A model generated the notes under the pieces. The model was not told the origin of the DNA, searched no databases, and was given only the letters and a program-made list of their open reading frames with translations. Shown piece by piece: positions 28,359-40,500 of a stretch of 64,000 bases of DNA. The stretch lies in assembly GCA_018398805.1 (NCBI GenBank), contig JAGFBZ010000183.1, forward strand, positions 103,501 to 167,500. The letters are read 5' to 3'. Within the stretch, counting starts at the first letter, position 1. Each line of letters begins with the position of its first letter. Made by a program: the position numbers and the translations under genes. The DNA is from Hirundichthys speculiger (Eukaryota; Chordata; Actinopteri; Beloniformes; Exocoetidae).

Positions 28359-29679
28359 CACTGAACATAAATGTTTATGTAATAGATTGGGGAAGGGGGG
28401 GGGGGGGGTATTTAGTTTTGACTGGTTGAAGGTTGTACAATAATTCCTCATTAGTGGATGCTTAGTAAGTATTTTCACAGAATTTTTTTTTTATAGGCAC
28501 CAGCTGGCTTTGGAGACTGTTTGGATTTTAAATGACCAAATATGTAGTTAATACCAATGAGTGTTGTGTGTCAGTGCCACATCTTTTGGAAACAGCAGGA
28601 CAATCACTGTAACACACATGCTGTAAGAGGAGCAGTGTTGGCTCAGGTGGAAGAGTGGCTGTCTTCCACTCAGGACACTGGTAGTTACCATAGGCCATCC
28701 CTTTGAACTGTAAACCACAAAAGCAATCATCTAACATTGTACTCACAATTTATGCGATTACCATAGGCTGCAGTCAAACGTATATTGCCTGTAATATGTT
28801 TGTGGGTACCTTGACATTGATTTGGGGCAGTGACATGGCTGGACAACTAGTTTATGTTGTTAATAAACATGTGGTCATTTATGGTGTCACCAACACTGGC
28901 ACATACCAACGGCATGCTGAGTGGCAGGGTAGTAGACAATAAAAAAAAAAAAAGTAAAATATTAGGGGGCAAATATGCATGATGTCCATATAGATCCATC
29001 ATGACCATATGGTTGACAAAAACACAAAGGATTGTTTTGATGCCAAGCAATGACTGAGTCTTAGATGGATCAATAAACTCAGGGGCTTTTTTGACTATTT
29101 AAATACAGGCCATACATTTAGCAGGAAATCATTACTTTAGTTTTTTCTTTCTCTGTGCCAGAATTATCTTGGTAATGATTGATACAATAATCTTTGGTCA
29201 TTCTCACGCATCATTGTGTTGTTGTGTGCTGTTTTGAGGTGACACTTCTCTCACTGCTTGTCTTCACTTTTGAAATGTTTTGCATTGAGAAAAAGCAATA
29301 AACCTGTTGTTCAGTAAGAATTTGCAGTACTACTAGCCCTCATTCTTGACTTGCATGATGAGGCATTTTGTTACATAGTTGAGCTAAAAAAAATCCTTAA
29401 GCTGAGTAGCAAATGTTTGCATTGAATATGAACCAATATAGCAAAGTTAAAGTGAAGACCTCAGATATTATCAGATAAAATGAATTCAGGCATCTGAGAG
29501 ACCTGTTATTTTGGTTTCAAAGTGCATATAGATAAACGGTCTTCACTTTTTTTTTCCCCCCCCTATTGGCAAGGGGTCATTGCAGAAGGGTTATAATAGA
29601 TGGATGTGTCAACGACCAGAAATATGGTTGTTACTGTTACAATACTGTTAATAAATGTGTGTAATTGTGTACGCCACTA
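28359..29679. other. Intronic stretch, no recognisable element
   Basis: A poly-G run at 28395-28408 and poly-A at 28940-28952 are the only simple features. No family motifs in any frame. Confidence 0.5.
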
Positions 29680-29687
29680 GTTTAAAC

Positions 29688-31358
29688 TAGGCCTGGGCCA
29701 AAAAAATCAATTTTTATATTAATCGCGATTTTTTTCTGGGGATTTTTAAAAATCGATTCTCGTACAAGAATCGATTTTCATTTATTTAATGGTGGGGTAA
29801 AGAGTTTGTGTGGCTCCGTGGAAATACTCCGTTCGCTGGGCTCCGCCAGTCTCTTTTGTCGTCTACACTTCCGAAAATAGAAGCACGTGTGTCACCATAG
29901 TAACCCGAATGCGGGAAAATTCACACGACAAAATGGCGGAGTGCAGCGAGCTGAGTACTTTCACAGAGCCTGAACTCTTTCCCCCACCGCCCCAGACATT
30001 GGATTCAACTCTCCACAAACTCCCAGCTGGATCAGAAAAGGCGTCGAGGGTAACTACAGTAGAGGTCTTCAGAACAACGCGAAAACCAGAGGTTCTGATC
30101 CGACCCGAATCGGGTCTCGGGTCCATTCAAAAGACGTGACTCCGGGTTCGGGTCGGAATAGGTAGTTAGTCTCGGGTCTGGTCGGTGCTCTTTGACAGGC
30201 TGGGTCTGCGTCTACTCGGGAGGTAGAGATATTGGCGGTGGCAGCCAATGTCAGGACTCGGGGCAGTTAAATGATTATTCATTAACGTGGAGTGTTTGTC
30301 ATGAAACAGTCGTGTTGTAGCGTGTTATTAGCGGTTTGCCCGGCAGCTGTAAAGCACAACGGATCACCAACATGACAACCAGGGCTTGACGCTAACTTTT
30401 TTGCTCACCAGCCACTGTGGCTAGTGTTTTTCCTCAGTCATTAGCCATTTAGTCCTTATGCTAGCCACAGTTTTGCTGTCAGTTTTTTTCTTCTTCACAA
30501 TATTCTTGCATTTATATTTTAAATACAAACAATTGGTACAACTATTGTGATGTGTCATATTAAAGAATAAGTTACCGGCCAAAGTTGCTTGTGAGACAGA
30601 AATTGTTATTAGCCACAGCCAAATTTTACCAGCATTTGGCCGGTTGGCCGGTGTCAGCGTCAAGCCCTGATGACAACGCTGGATGAGATAACATATTTAC
30701 GACACGTCCTGACCGGTGTAGGCTATTAGCGTTAGCAGTTGCTACCAATAGCATCTGTATCCACAAAGAAAATAACGACATGGATTTATTGTTGTTTACA
30801 TCAGGTAGCCTATGTAGCAACTGAACCGGTAGAAGAAGACAACTTTAGGTAAGAAAATCAAGTTTTATTCAACGCTAGACAACTTTAACATGAGCAACTA
30901 TGGGCTGTATTGTCTCGGTTCTATTTGAGTAACTCGGTTAGGTTTGTGGTCTGAAACTAAAGACTCGGGTCGGTTCCGGGTCCAAATATTGCGGATCCAT
31001 TTGGGTTCGGGTCCATGAAAGTGGACCTGTGAAGACCTCTAAACTACAGCAATTGTGCATTTTTTTAAAATATTAAAACTTATTTAATTTTTATATTTAT
31101 TATTATTTGATAATTAAAACAATAATATCATTATATTATAACATTATTCATAATAATTATAATAATATTTAATATTGTTATTATTATTAATTATTATTAT
31201 ATGATTTTTATATTCCAATAATTGAAATGTAAAAATCGCAATACTTGGTAAAATCGACATGCAATACTTGTTTAATCAGAATCGTAATATAAATCGAATT
31301 GGGACCCAAAAATCGTAGGAAAATCGAATCGGCCCAAAAGCGTATCGGCCCAGCCCTA
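29688..31358 (+). mobile_element. hAT-1 family transposon, copy B
   Basis: Ends TAGGCCTGGGCC and GGCCCAGCCCTA; perfect 8-bp repeats GTTTAAAC at 29680-29687 and 31359-31366. Largely collinear with copy A, but the BED finger is replaced at about 29990-30185 by a CGGGT-rich block, and a MITE is nested at 30380-30669. It abuts hAT-2, sharing the same target octamer. Confidence 0.9.
30380..30669. mobile_element. hAT MITE nested in hAT-1 copy B, 290 bp
   Basis: TIRs CAGGGCTTGACGCTAAC and GTCAGCGTCAAGCCCTG; perfect 8-bp duplication ATGACAAC at 30372-30379 and 30670-30677. Copy A has the empty site ATGACAACGCTGG at about 27338. No coding capacity. Confidence 0.95.
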
Positions 31359-31366
31359 GTTTAAAC

Positions 31367-32413
31367 TGGGGATGCGCGCGATTAATCGTCTAAACGATTA
31401 AACGTCCGCCCACTTACTAGTCGGCACCAGAAATATTAGTCGTTTAAACCAATTTGTGTTTTATTCATGTACAAGGCCGCTTAACTGTCATACAGCCGCC
31501 CGCCACTAGTCGGGGCTACAGAGCCGTCAGACAGCAGTCCCCCCCTCTCCACAGCAATGCTCGAGTAGACTGGAGTTTTAAAACAGCACGGTGGGAAGAT
31601 AGTCTCGCAAAACCAGCGCGGTTTGGCGGTACTTTAATCTAGAAAATGAAAACAAGGTAGTATGTAGACTGTGTCAGAAACAACTGGCATACAATCACTC
31701 GACTGGAGCAATGCGCAACCACATTCTAATGCTAGCGGTGCTGATGCTAGCGGCGCTAGCCACACTCAGGCCGATTTGACATTGTTTACCCGGAGACGTG
31801 TTCTCCTGTCCGGTCTGAGAGGATAACGCAGCTCATCACGATAATTACTTCATATTGAACGGTACATAGAGCTTAATAATTCAGCAGTAATTTATCTTTT
31901 TTAGATGTTACATTATTTAACTTTAAGTGAGTTTTTGTCGGATGTGCAGGGTTTATATTCATACTGCACAGCGCAAAATGCTGCTCGTTTCGGTTGAAAT
32001 TTAATTATAATTTAGATGTTTTATTAACTTGAAAGTCAATTAAAGCAATAATTTTTGTCGGATAATCTGCAAGATTCAATGTGTCAGAGGCAATTTATTT
32101 ATTTTGGATGTTAACGTTTGACTGAGTTGCGTTCATGTTCACATTCATTCATACTGCACGGTGCAAAGTGTCTCGTACTTCAGCGGCATTTAAAATCCGA
32201 CATGGTTGTTGAACATTGTGATTAAAGGCCTAAAGAACTCGTTACACACAATATTTTTTGGGACAATGTTTTAAATTCTGTTTCGATGTTTCAATAAATT
32301 GTGCTAAATTTTCACTGTTTTCTGAGTGTTTTCCTTTTTTTAGACTAGTCGACTAGTCTTAATTAAAATTTTCGTTTAGTCGACAGGGAAATTAGTCGCC
32401 AGGAACATCCCTA
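31367..32413 (+). mobile_element. hAT-2 family transposon
   Basis: Left end TGGGGATGCGCGCG, right end CAGGAACATCCCTA, with GTTTAAAC at 31359-31366 and 32414-32421. Subterminal ACTAGTCGACTAGTC motifs lie near the right end. Carries a BED-finger fragment; the transposase catalytic region is absent. Confidence 0.85.
31603..31779 (+). pseudogene. BED zinc finger fragment of hAT-2 transposase
   Basis: The frame reads SRKTSAVWRYFNLENENKVV, then CRLCQKQLAYNHSTGAMRNH: aromatic positions, CxxC and the STGAMRNH helix typical of ZBED/Ac-like fingers. It runs into GCTAGCGGTG-type repeats and TGA (31777-31779) where the final Zn ligand should be. No start codon is apparent. Fossil. Confidence 0.7.
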
Positions 32414-32996
32414 GTTTAAACCCATGTTTAATTTGAAAGATGTTTTTCCCTTTTCTTATTAGGAAAATGTAACAATATCTTCATCAGTTTGCTGGGGACA
32501 TCATTCTGTCATTCATATATAGATCCCATATGTTAATGTACAGTTTCTTTATACCTACTGCAGGGCATAAAATTAGAATTTTTACCAAGTCGCCCCTGGC
32601 TACCAGGTTTTTGAAGTTGGTAGCCAGCTAGCAATTTTGGTCGCCAGTGTTTTTTGTCGCCCCATACGTCAGGGGTTAATATGGCACCAGCAGCATTGTC
32701 ATTTATGAAAAACTCCTATTATCGTCTACTATCACTACATTTCAGAAGCATTTACAAGCATGAAAGCGCATTTTATTCTGTTTCCATGATGCTTACTATG
32801 AAAACTAATATTATTTATTTTTTGTTAACACCAGAAGCACCAAGTAGGTAATTTTTACCTCCTAGCATTTTCAAATGTTTGTATTTCTGTTAAAATAAAA
32901 CCCCTACATCTGTAAGTTCATGACTTTTCCTAAAATGGATTTATTAATCATTAAGTGAAGTCTGGTGAGTGTGTGATCAAAAGAAAATATGACAAT

Positions 32997-34217
32997 TTAT
33001 ACCTGGAACCGCAAAGGGGGGTCATTTTTTACCCCCTCATATAAACGCTGTATACAGCTGTCATTTTTTTGTGCCACGCCCCTCCGCGCCCCACTGCCCG
33101 TTGCTTGGCAACGCCCAAACTTTATGGCGTTATCGGACTTTGACAGTTATTGTCATCACTAAATCTTTCAAACAAACAGCAAAATTTAAGACATGAATCC
33201 AACAAAAACAACAGCCTGGCTGTTGTTCCAGGATCTGAGTAAGGGGGAAACAGAAAAAGCGGAAATAACGGTAGATGTGAGTGAGGAAGAATCGGTGGGG
33301 GCGGACCGATGACCCGTCATTTTTACCAGGTGATACGACATCAACTGAGGATGAGGAGGCGAATTTATAAAAAAGACCCTGGCTTCTATAAGTGAGGGGT
33401 CACCGCCACATACATTCAGTCCTCAGACACAGTGGAGGCTCGTGGAAATACTCTTGACAGGTAAATTCAGAAGTCAAGCGTTTTAGTTTCCTCTGGTTCT
33501 AATCATTTGGTATATTAGCGAGGCTACGACTCTGACTGATCTAATCATAAATATTTACATTGATCAGAGCTCAACCTGTGTGTCAGCTACATGAGGCGGC
33601 CAAGGACGGAACCGTTTGGACCCATAAAGCTGGGACTGCGGACCGGGAGAGTCCAGTCCAAAAATGTCCCGGTGGAGAGAGGTGGTCCAACTGCATACGC
33701 GCGCCGCAACATTGACGACCCTATGAATGCATTCATGTACTTGATGGACCAGGTGATACAGCACACCTGTGACTGTACGGTGGCGGAGCCGCCCCGGTGG
33801 AGAGGAGGGCTGGGAATGGAGTCATGTGTGCGTGAGGGGGAGCACGCAGTGTTAATCCGTTTTTCCAAAATTATTAAAATATCTGTGATTTACATCTGAA
33901 ATCTGTTGTTTTGTATTGTAAATAGTCTGTCATTCGATTGCTGTTGTTGTCATGTTTGTGTTAACATACAGCTCCTACAGTTTGTTGAATGTACCTATAT
34001 ATTTATTTGTGTGGCTGAGAGAGAGAGAGAGCACGCGCAGCGTTCTACCACGTAGAAAAAAAGCTCGCAAAAATATACATTTTAAACACTTATTTTGACA
34101 AGTGTCCATCATTATTAATTTAGAAATATTCAGGAATGAGCCACATTACAACTATTATAAATGACATGTTCGCATCACTGAAAATGAAGTTTGGAATCTT
34201 GGCGGTTCTAGTGTTAA
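32997..34217 (+). mobile_element. piggyBac-like transposon, internally deleted, nested
   Basis: The right end is GGCGGTTCTAGTGTTAA and the left end TTATACCTGGAACCGC, inverted relatives. The right flank is TTAA and the left TTAT, one base from the TTAA target. Inside are two transposase-derived exon pieces. It sits inside the element 32561-34656. Confidence 0.75.
33193..33855 (+). pseudogene. piggyBac transposase N-terminal fossil (two exon-like pieces)
   Basis: Piece 1 (33193-about 33368) reads acidic sequence ending GDTTSTEDEEA, interrupted by one frameshift near 33300. Acidic N-termini are typical of PGBD proteins. A donor-like ACAG|GTAAATTC follows at 33460. Piece 2 (about 33591-33785) contains GPTAYARRNIDDPMNAFMYL then DQVIQHTC, a conserved block at the start of the piggyBac transposase core. 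The DDD catalytic domain that should follow is missing. Not functional. Confidence 0.7.
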
Positions 34218-34656
34218 CTATTCTGTTGTGTATTTTTATGAGGTTATTTACCAAAATGATCTATTTTGCTGTGGAGTAGATTCAGTGATGGACAAAACTG
34301 AAGACAGACGAATGCAAAAGTCCACCTGTCCATCGCTGGGTTAGGCTCATGTGTAGTTATGACGTCCGGCAAACGACGTGCACCCAAAACAGGGCCACTT
34401 TCCGATATATAATATATATCTAATAATAAACTTTGTTTCTAAAGTTCTAAATAAACTTTGTTTCTAAGTTATTTAGATATGTTTACCTTGGTGACACATG
34501 ACAAATGTGCAGAAATCATAAAAAAAAAAAAATTTTTTTTAAGTTGATGGTGAATTTTTGTGTCCCTCGCCACTGGCGACAAGGCAGAAAAAAACGGTCG
34601 AAATCGTTAAATTTGGGTCGCATATGGCGACCAGTTGGTCGCGATTTTATGCCCTG

Positions 34657-37540
34657 TACTGTTACTGTAAATTCAGGCTGTGCATCAAGTGTATTATGTC
34701 TGGAGTCAGATTATCTTGCTACAACATGTCATGTTGCCATGACAGCTGCAATTGAAGTATATACAGTGAAGCAGTTTGGAAAAAGAGTAACCTTTTTATA
34801 TGGTAAAGTTTGTTGAACAGGTGGCATGATAGTTGGTTTTATTCTGGCAAAAATGTAATTATGCTCACTGAAGTTCATAGTTATCTATTCTTTAACTAAC
34901 TTGGGTTGACTGTCTTCACTGCAGCATCGTTGTCCTGGATTTGTGTGTGTGTGTGCCAGATTACGGCAGGAGCATAAATGTGATGGAAAATGTTGCAAAG
35001 TCTTCCCTCTTTATTTGGCACAGGTGCAACACTTAATATTGGACAGGAAAACCAAGAGCATGCCAAACTACGACCCACCCTACGTCACATTTGTCTCTGC
35101 GTTAACGTGACTGCATGCAGTTCAGATATATACTGCACCATAGGTGATACAAAGTCCATCTTAGTAAGTCTGCTGTCACAACCTTTCCAGCTACATTAGC
35201 TGCATAATCATTAACACATGAACATGTTCACTTCTGTCAGACTAATGAAAAGAAGACCATGTCTGAAGGGGGCTTAACTTTCTACAGGACATGGCACTTC
35301 AGAATTATGCAACCTGTACTTTTCTTTTTATGATTGTGAGCAGAGTCATTCTAAGAGTTTGGATTCAGACAACAGCAGCAGCTCATTGTGCTCGTAAGGT
35401 GTTAAAATTCACTTGATTTTAACTTTTGATTCTGGAAACAACCCTTTTTATTCTGAAGCAAAGTTTTGCAACAGAAAAGGGTGGACTTAAAAGGTTTTCA
35501 CAAATTTAGGAAAGGTTTCAGTTTATAAATGGACCTTAACACTGTCTTGTGTAAAAGCACTGGAACATGCCATGGACTTCACTGTAAACAGTTTTAGAGA
35601 CACATTTCTAAAACATTTACACCTTTCCTTGAAGTCATGTTCCAAAAGATACATGTATCCACATTCAGTTTGTTTTATACTAAATAATCATTCTAAGACT
35701 ACATTTGTGTTAGTCTAATGATTAAAAAGTAATTTTTTTTTTCAGAACTTCATAAGAAATAAGTAGCAATGTAATCAGTGAGATGGAAAAGACGTTGACT
35801 GTTTTTGGTATTTTCTTTGATAGGGCAGTTTCAAGCTGTTGTCTAATGGAAATGTAACTTTCCTGTCTTTCTTCAAACGAGCGGTGAATCATGTAATCAT
35901 GCTGTTTTTATCAAGCAATACTTGTTTAGACGAGGTTGAGTTGGATGTTTTCAGCTGCACTTGTCATTTGTGTGAGAATACTCCTCCAGTAGCCGTGAGC
36001 GCTGATCTAACGTATTGATTTCAATTTTCTCTGTAGAACCCTTTGTGTGAAAGAGGAGTATGACGGGCTACATGCTGTTTTTCCTCAGCCAGAGGAAACA
36101 TTTTCACATAAAGCTAGTAACGGAGAATAATTAGTAGTATGACAGACGTGTGTGTGTGTGTGTTTGCTCACTTTTTGTCCTCTATCTAATCTATCTATTT
36201 AATCTAATATATCATTACATTTGGCAGCTAAAGGCTCCAAACATATTGTCTTTGGATGAACGCTGTTGCAATTCACGCAGATGCTTGTCTTGACAATAGG
36301 CATCTGCTGAAACACACTCAAAACATTTCTTTTCCTCAGAATTTAAGGTGAAAGGTGTTTACTCGCAGGATGTTCATATCCGCCCTCTCTTTCATGAGAT
36401 GTGTAACCAGGCTCGTCGTGACATCAGTGGCCACTCCCTGCTTTTCCCTGCTGCACAGGAAGCAGGAAACTGAACAGGAAGTGTGTGTTTTGTGGAGATA
36501 GCGTGTTTCCTGTCGTTTAGGTGGAATTGCAGTGTCGTTTCCACAGCGATGTGTGATCAGATTTGCTTTTCATTGCTCAAATAATTTGAAAATTAAAAAA
36601 AAAAAACAACAAAAAATCTTCAGCATACGCTGTTCCAGCAGTGCCCCCAATATTGGTAATATTCAAAGAAAATCATGTTGCGGGGTGTTTAGTTACTTTA
36701 GTTATTAGTAGTGATTTTTAGTCATGTGAAATTACAACACTGTGCATTTTATCTTTGGTGTCCACCCTTTGTACAAGTGACCTGAGTGAGTCAAATTAGA
36801 GCATCTTTGCACTATTTAAATGTCAGATATCTGTGGTTGTCAAGGCAACTGTCACACCAGGTTAAAAGTAGGCTAACAATGTAGCTTTTAGCAGTATATT
36901 GATTATTATTCTCAGTTGGCTACAGACCTTAACTAATTCCACTCCGGTTAAGACTGTAGAAAAAAAAGAAATCTCGTTGTCAGCTCTGACAATCTGCTGT
37001 TTTTTACTCATGCTAACTGACTAGTAGAGTGTGTAGGATAATTTCAAGACATTCAAGAATTAGAGTTTAAAATGACTCCTGTGTCCTGAAGTAATAACTG
37101 CAGACATAGTTGTGTTTGGATAACGAGCATCACCTTAATGTGATGAGTTTAGGAATGGTTGCATGTACGTCAGCAAATCTAGGCAGCACCAGAATCAATA
37201 AGGTAGAGCTGTATAATATTAGATTCATAAGCATTTTGTCAGGTTGGTTTCTGACATGCAGCAGCCTTTTTTTTAATGCATTTTGCTGCTTTTAGATCAC
37301 ATTTGCATGGAGTAAGCCCACACTCTGCCCATACAGCACACTTACATAGAACGTGATTATACTCAATGGAATTATAATTGTCTGAAGTTGGCAGCTTTCT
37401 CATCGTTATTGAGCAGTTAGAATTGATTTATGTTACCAGTAGATGTATTGTTTGCACTTTTTGGTACTGGTGAGTTTGAAACTTATGAAAAATAATTGAT
37501 TATGGTAGTTGATTTAACATGTCAGTTGCATCATAATGTG

Positions 37541-37579
<39 letters not shown>

Positions 37580-39365
37580 CCTGGCTTGTTTGGCCACAGT
37601 GCATTGCTGGACTGGTATAAAAAAAACAAAAAAGAAAACAAAAAACCAAAACGCAACCTCAGCTACAATGACGGCACCGTGAGGCCGCATACATTAAGCT
37701 GCTGACTGCAATGTGCATTCATCTCTGTTAGCATTGTTCTTCTGTCTGTTCATTGGCTGTATCTTCCCTCCCCTGTCTGTCTCACCCTCATCATGTCATG
37801 TGGCTGCTGGCTGGCTGTGTTACCATGGTAATGCTGAAGCTTTGATGAGCACAGACTACAGGAGCTGAAAAGAGAGGCCACACACCCATATCCAACAGTT
37901 GTACTGGCTGAAGTGGCCACTGCTGGTTGGTTTGCCAACAGAAAGTACTCATCAGTCTAAAAAGTTTAGTGTTTTTACAGTTGTAAATGTGTCTTTTGTC
38001 AGCTAAAGGCTAAATGACAGGTCAGTGCGAGAATGTTGCAGTTTTGTTACAGAAAGAAATTGGACTCCACTGTAGATTTAACCATAATAGTGATCAAAAA
38101 TGCTTTTTTTTTTTTTTTTTTCTGGGGAGGAGGGGATTCTTGTGCTCTCCCTTTCAGATTGTTGACGGACTAACCAATATGGAGTAGAATATAAATCTCT
38201 GCAGTTAAAAAAAGATGAACGGGGGAGAGTTGGAGCTTCATCAACATCCTGAATAAATGCAAGCACTGTTGCAGTTTTCATAGCTTTTTAGACTTCATGG
38301 TTTTTATCTTTCTGTTGTCATTTCAGAAACCCATCAGTACTTTTGAACTAATTGCTTCTTTTCATCAGCTTATTTCAGTCATATTTGGTGTAATTTTACC
38401 TTGGTCTTAATTCCAGCTGTTGCTGTAACATTTGACCTGAGACTAGTGTTTCCTCAACAGCTACAGCAGTGAAGCTGCAGCTCTCGACTCATGCTGCTTC
38501 TCCTAACAGCCTGCATACCTGAGATAATTCTGGCTCTGTGCGTTTCTGAAAATCCATGACCCCTTGCTCATCTGCAGTCCCTGTCAGCCCAGTGAAGCTG
38601 TAAATGTGTCGCATGTCACATTTCATGGTCAACCTCTAAAAGTGTACACGCACATGTGAGAGCGATCAACCCAGAGCAGTATGTTACCAAGTGGGGCAAA
38701 AGATCATGACCACAAATCCTGCAGCCTGTCCAACAGAGTTATGGCCCATTTCTCTAACACACGTACATAAGTACGCTAACACACGTGACTAGATGAATAA
38801 TCTTGGAATTTACTTCCACCAGCCAGATCCTGCCCCCCCCCCAGTATTGTAGTCAGTTTCATGAAAACATCTTCATTTTTCTTACAGGTTGAGTGTCTCA
38901 TGGTTTAAACCTTTGCAAGTAGATTCTATTTTCCTCTTTGTAGCTTGTCATTTTCACTTTGACTTAATATGTTCTCTTGTTAAACAGCCCGAGAGGAAAC
39001 GATGCTGTTCATTTATTTGGACATCTCAGATAATGAGATTACAATGACTCTGCAGTCATTCCTCAACCTCCGAGTCAGTTTCATTTATACACCTGGCAGA
39101 TGACAAACTGGCCATGAACATATTTCTCCCCACCCCAGTCTGTGGCTCAATTTTCAAAATCACGTAACATGGTTTGAGTATTTCCTTATAATCTGAAATG
39201 CATCTTCTAACATTTAGAGGAAAATCTAATGAATGTAAAAATGAGAAGTAATAAAATACTGCTGCTAAAAATTGGTTGTGCAGAAAATCTAAATTAAATA
39301 GCCATAAATGTTTTTAACAGAATATCTAATCTCTCTCTCATCTACATAATGTCCAACTCACAAGC
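34657..39365. other. Long intronic stretch without recognisable elements
   Basis: Nothing with family motifs. Simple sequence includes (TG)n at 36149-36163 and a 35-base T run at 37543-37577. The adjoining AAAAAACAAAAAAG makes a foldback-prone A/T spot near 37620. Confidence 0.5.
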
Positions 39366-39458
39366 CAGGGCATAAAATGGCGACTAACTGGTCGCCAATG
39401 CGACCAAAATTAGACAATTTGACCATTTCTTTTCTGCCTTGTCGCCAGTGGCGAGGGT
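39366..39458. repeat. Single end of the CAGGGCATAAAAT TIR family
   Basis: CAGGGCATAAAATGGCGACT and GCCTTGTCGCCAGTGGCGAG are the inverted counterpart of 34566-34656. No matching second end was located, so this is a solo terminus. Confidence 0.6.
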
Positions 39459-39870
39459 AGGGGCCTATGGAATCCACGATCACAGAATCGTGGAATTGGA
39501 GATTAAAAACGGAATTCACTTTAAATGCGCAATATAACAGAACTGAACGGCAATTTGCGTAAAATTTTATTTTTTTTCTCCCGGACTAAAAGGAACTTTT
39601 CTTTTGAAAAAAATGTTCCAAGAGGGGTCACTAAAAGGTGGGGACACTCTAGCTTCTCTATCCCCTCCTGCCTCCGCTTTCCTCATTTATAAAAAAAAAA
39701 AAAAAAAAAGTCGAACCGGCCACCTGAGAAACCGGCGATGAAGCGAAGGAACTAGCATCATACTCCCAGGTACAGGACAGGGCAGTCTCCGAGAATATTA
39801 TGTGTCTGGCGATTTAATGTTCTGCAAGTTTAGCCAGCACACAGTTGAATGGGCACGCAAAGATACGTGC
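39459..39870. other. Unassigned, GAATTCC/GGAATTC-rich
   Basis: Starts GGGGCCTATGGAATCCACGA with a short hairpin (CACGATCACAGAATCGTGG); possibly the end of another transposon, not resolved. Contains a poly-A run at 39690-39708. Confidence 0.35.
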
Positions 39871-39874
39871 GAGG

Positions 39875-40215
39875 ATCACATCCATCCATCCATTTGCTCC
39901 TGCTTGGTCCAGAGTTGGGTCGCGGAGGCAGCAGCTTCAGCAGAGAGGCCCAGACCTCCCTCCCCCCAGCTGATTCATCTGAGAAAACCCCAAGGTGTTT
40001 CCAAGACACGCTGGAGAGATACAGGTCCTGATCGTACACTTCCCGCTAGCTGCTACCCGCAAACTGCGGGTTTAGGAACCTCCGCTAACCACTAATGCAA
40101 TCTTCCGCTCCCTAAAGCCGCTACGCGTTATCACTAAATAGCGGCTTTAGGAAATCTGGCGGAAGATCGGGCCCATAATCTCTCCAGCGTGTCCTGGTCT
40201 GCCCCGTGGTCTTCA
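39875..40215. repeat. Common fish interspersed repeat (CATCCATCCATCC / GTCTGCCCC type), split by a MITE
   Basis: ATCCATCCATCCATTTGCTC, then GGTCGCGGAGGCAGCAGC, CCCAGACCTCCCT and, after the inserted MITE, CTCTCCAGCGTGTCCTGGTC are phrases I recognise from an abundant teleost repeat. The order is continuous when 40022-40174 is removed. Confidence 0.55.
40022..40174. mobile_element. Short hairpin-prone MITE, GGGCCCGATCTTCC family, about 153 bp
   Basis: The element interrupts the repeat at 39875-40215. It shares GCTACCCGCAAA.TGCGGGT, CCTCCGCTAA, AATCTTCC and the right end AATAGCGGCTTTAGGA...GGAAGATCGGGCCC with 43660-44516. Internal inverted pairs (CTAAAGCCGCTA with TAGCGGCTTTAG) fold strongly. 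Target duplication is short or absent (ATA-like). Superfamily not established. Confidence 0.6.
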
Positions 40216-40426
40216 AGTGAAGATCACTTAATAAGTGAAAAACACAAACGTCAGAGTCACTCACTGAGCTAAACACAATGAGGCTGACAATTATTTACTT
40301 AAACGGCGATGTCTGTAATAGCTGGAACGCCTAAATAAAAAAACACACACGGACGCACACTCATACACACAATCCAGTGTTTGAATTTCATAGTATCTAG
40401 ATAAGCTATTGTAAATATAGTTTTTG

Positions 40427-40500
40427 CTGTTATCAGACACAGTTTGTCATGACACACCTGAAAAATGTCAGGTACGTTATGACAAACTGTCTGATAACAG
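40427..40500. repeat. Near-perfect hairpin, about 33-bp arms
   Basis: CTGTTATCAGACACAGTTTG...ACACCTGA (40427-40461) pairs with TCAGGTACGTTATGACAAAC...CTGATAACAG (40468-40500), with a 6-base loop and a few mismatches. No transposon ends recognised around it. Confidence 0.85.

Larger units (their letters stand above)
32561..34656. mobile_element. TIR transposon with CAGGGCATAAAAT ends, interrupted by piggyBac
   Basis: Left end CAGGGCATAAAATTAG; right end GACCAGTTGGTCGCGATTTT then ATGCCCTG (34629-34656). Subterminal TGGTCGCC/GGCGACCA motifs occur at both ends. The end sequence recurs at 39366-39458. The ends look hAT-like, but no clean 8-bp duplication was seen (ACCTACTG versus TACTGTTA), so class is uncertain. 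Confidence 0.6.
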
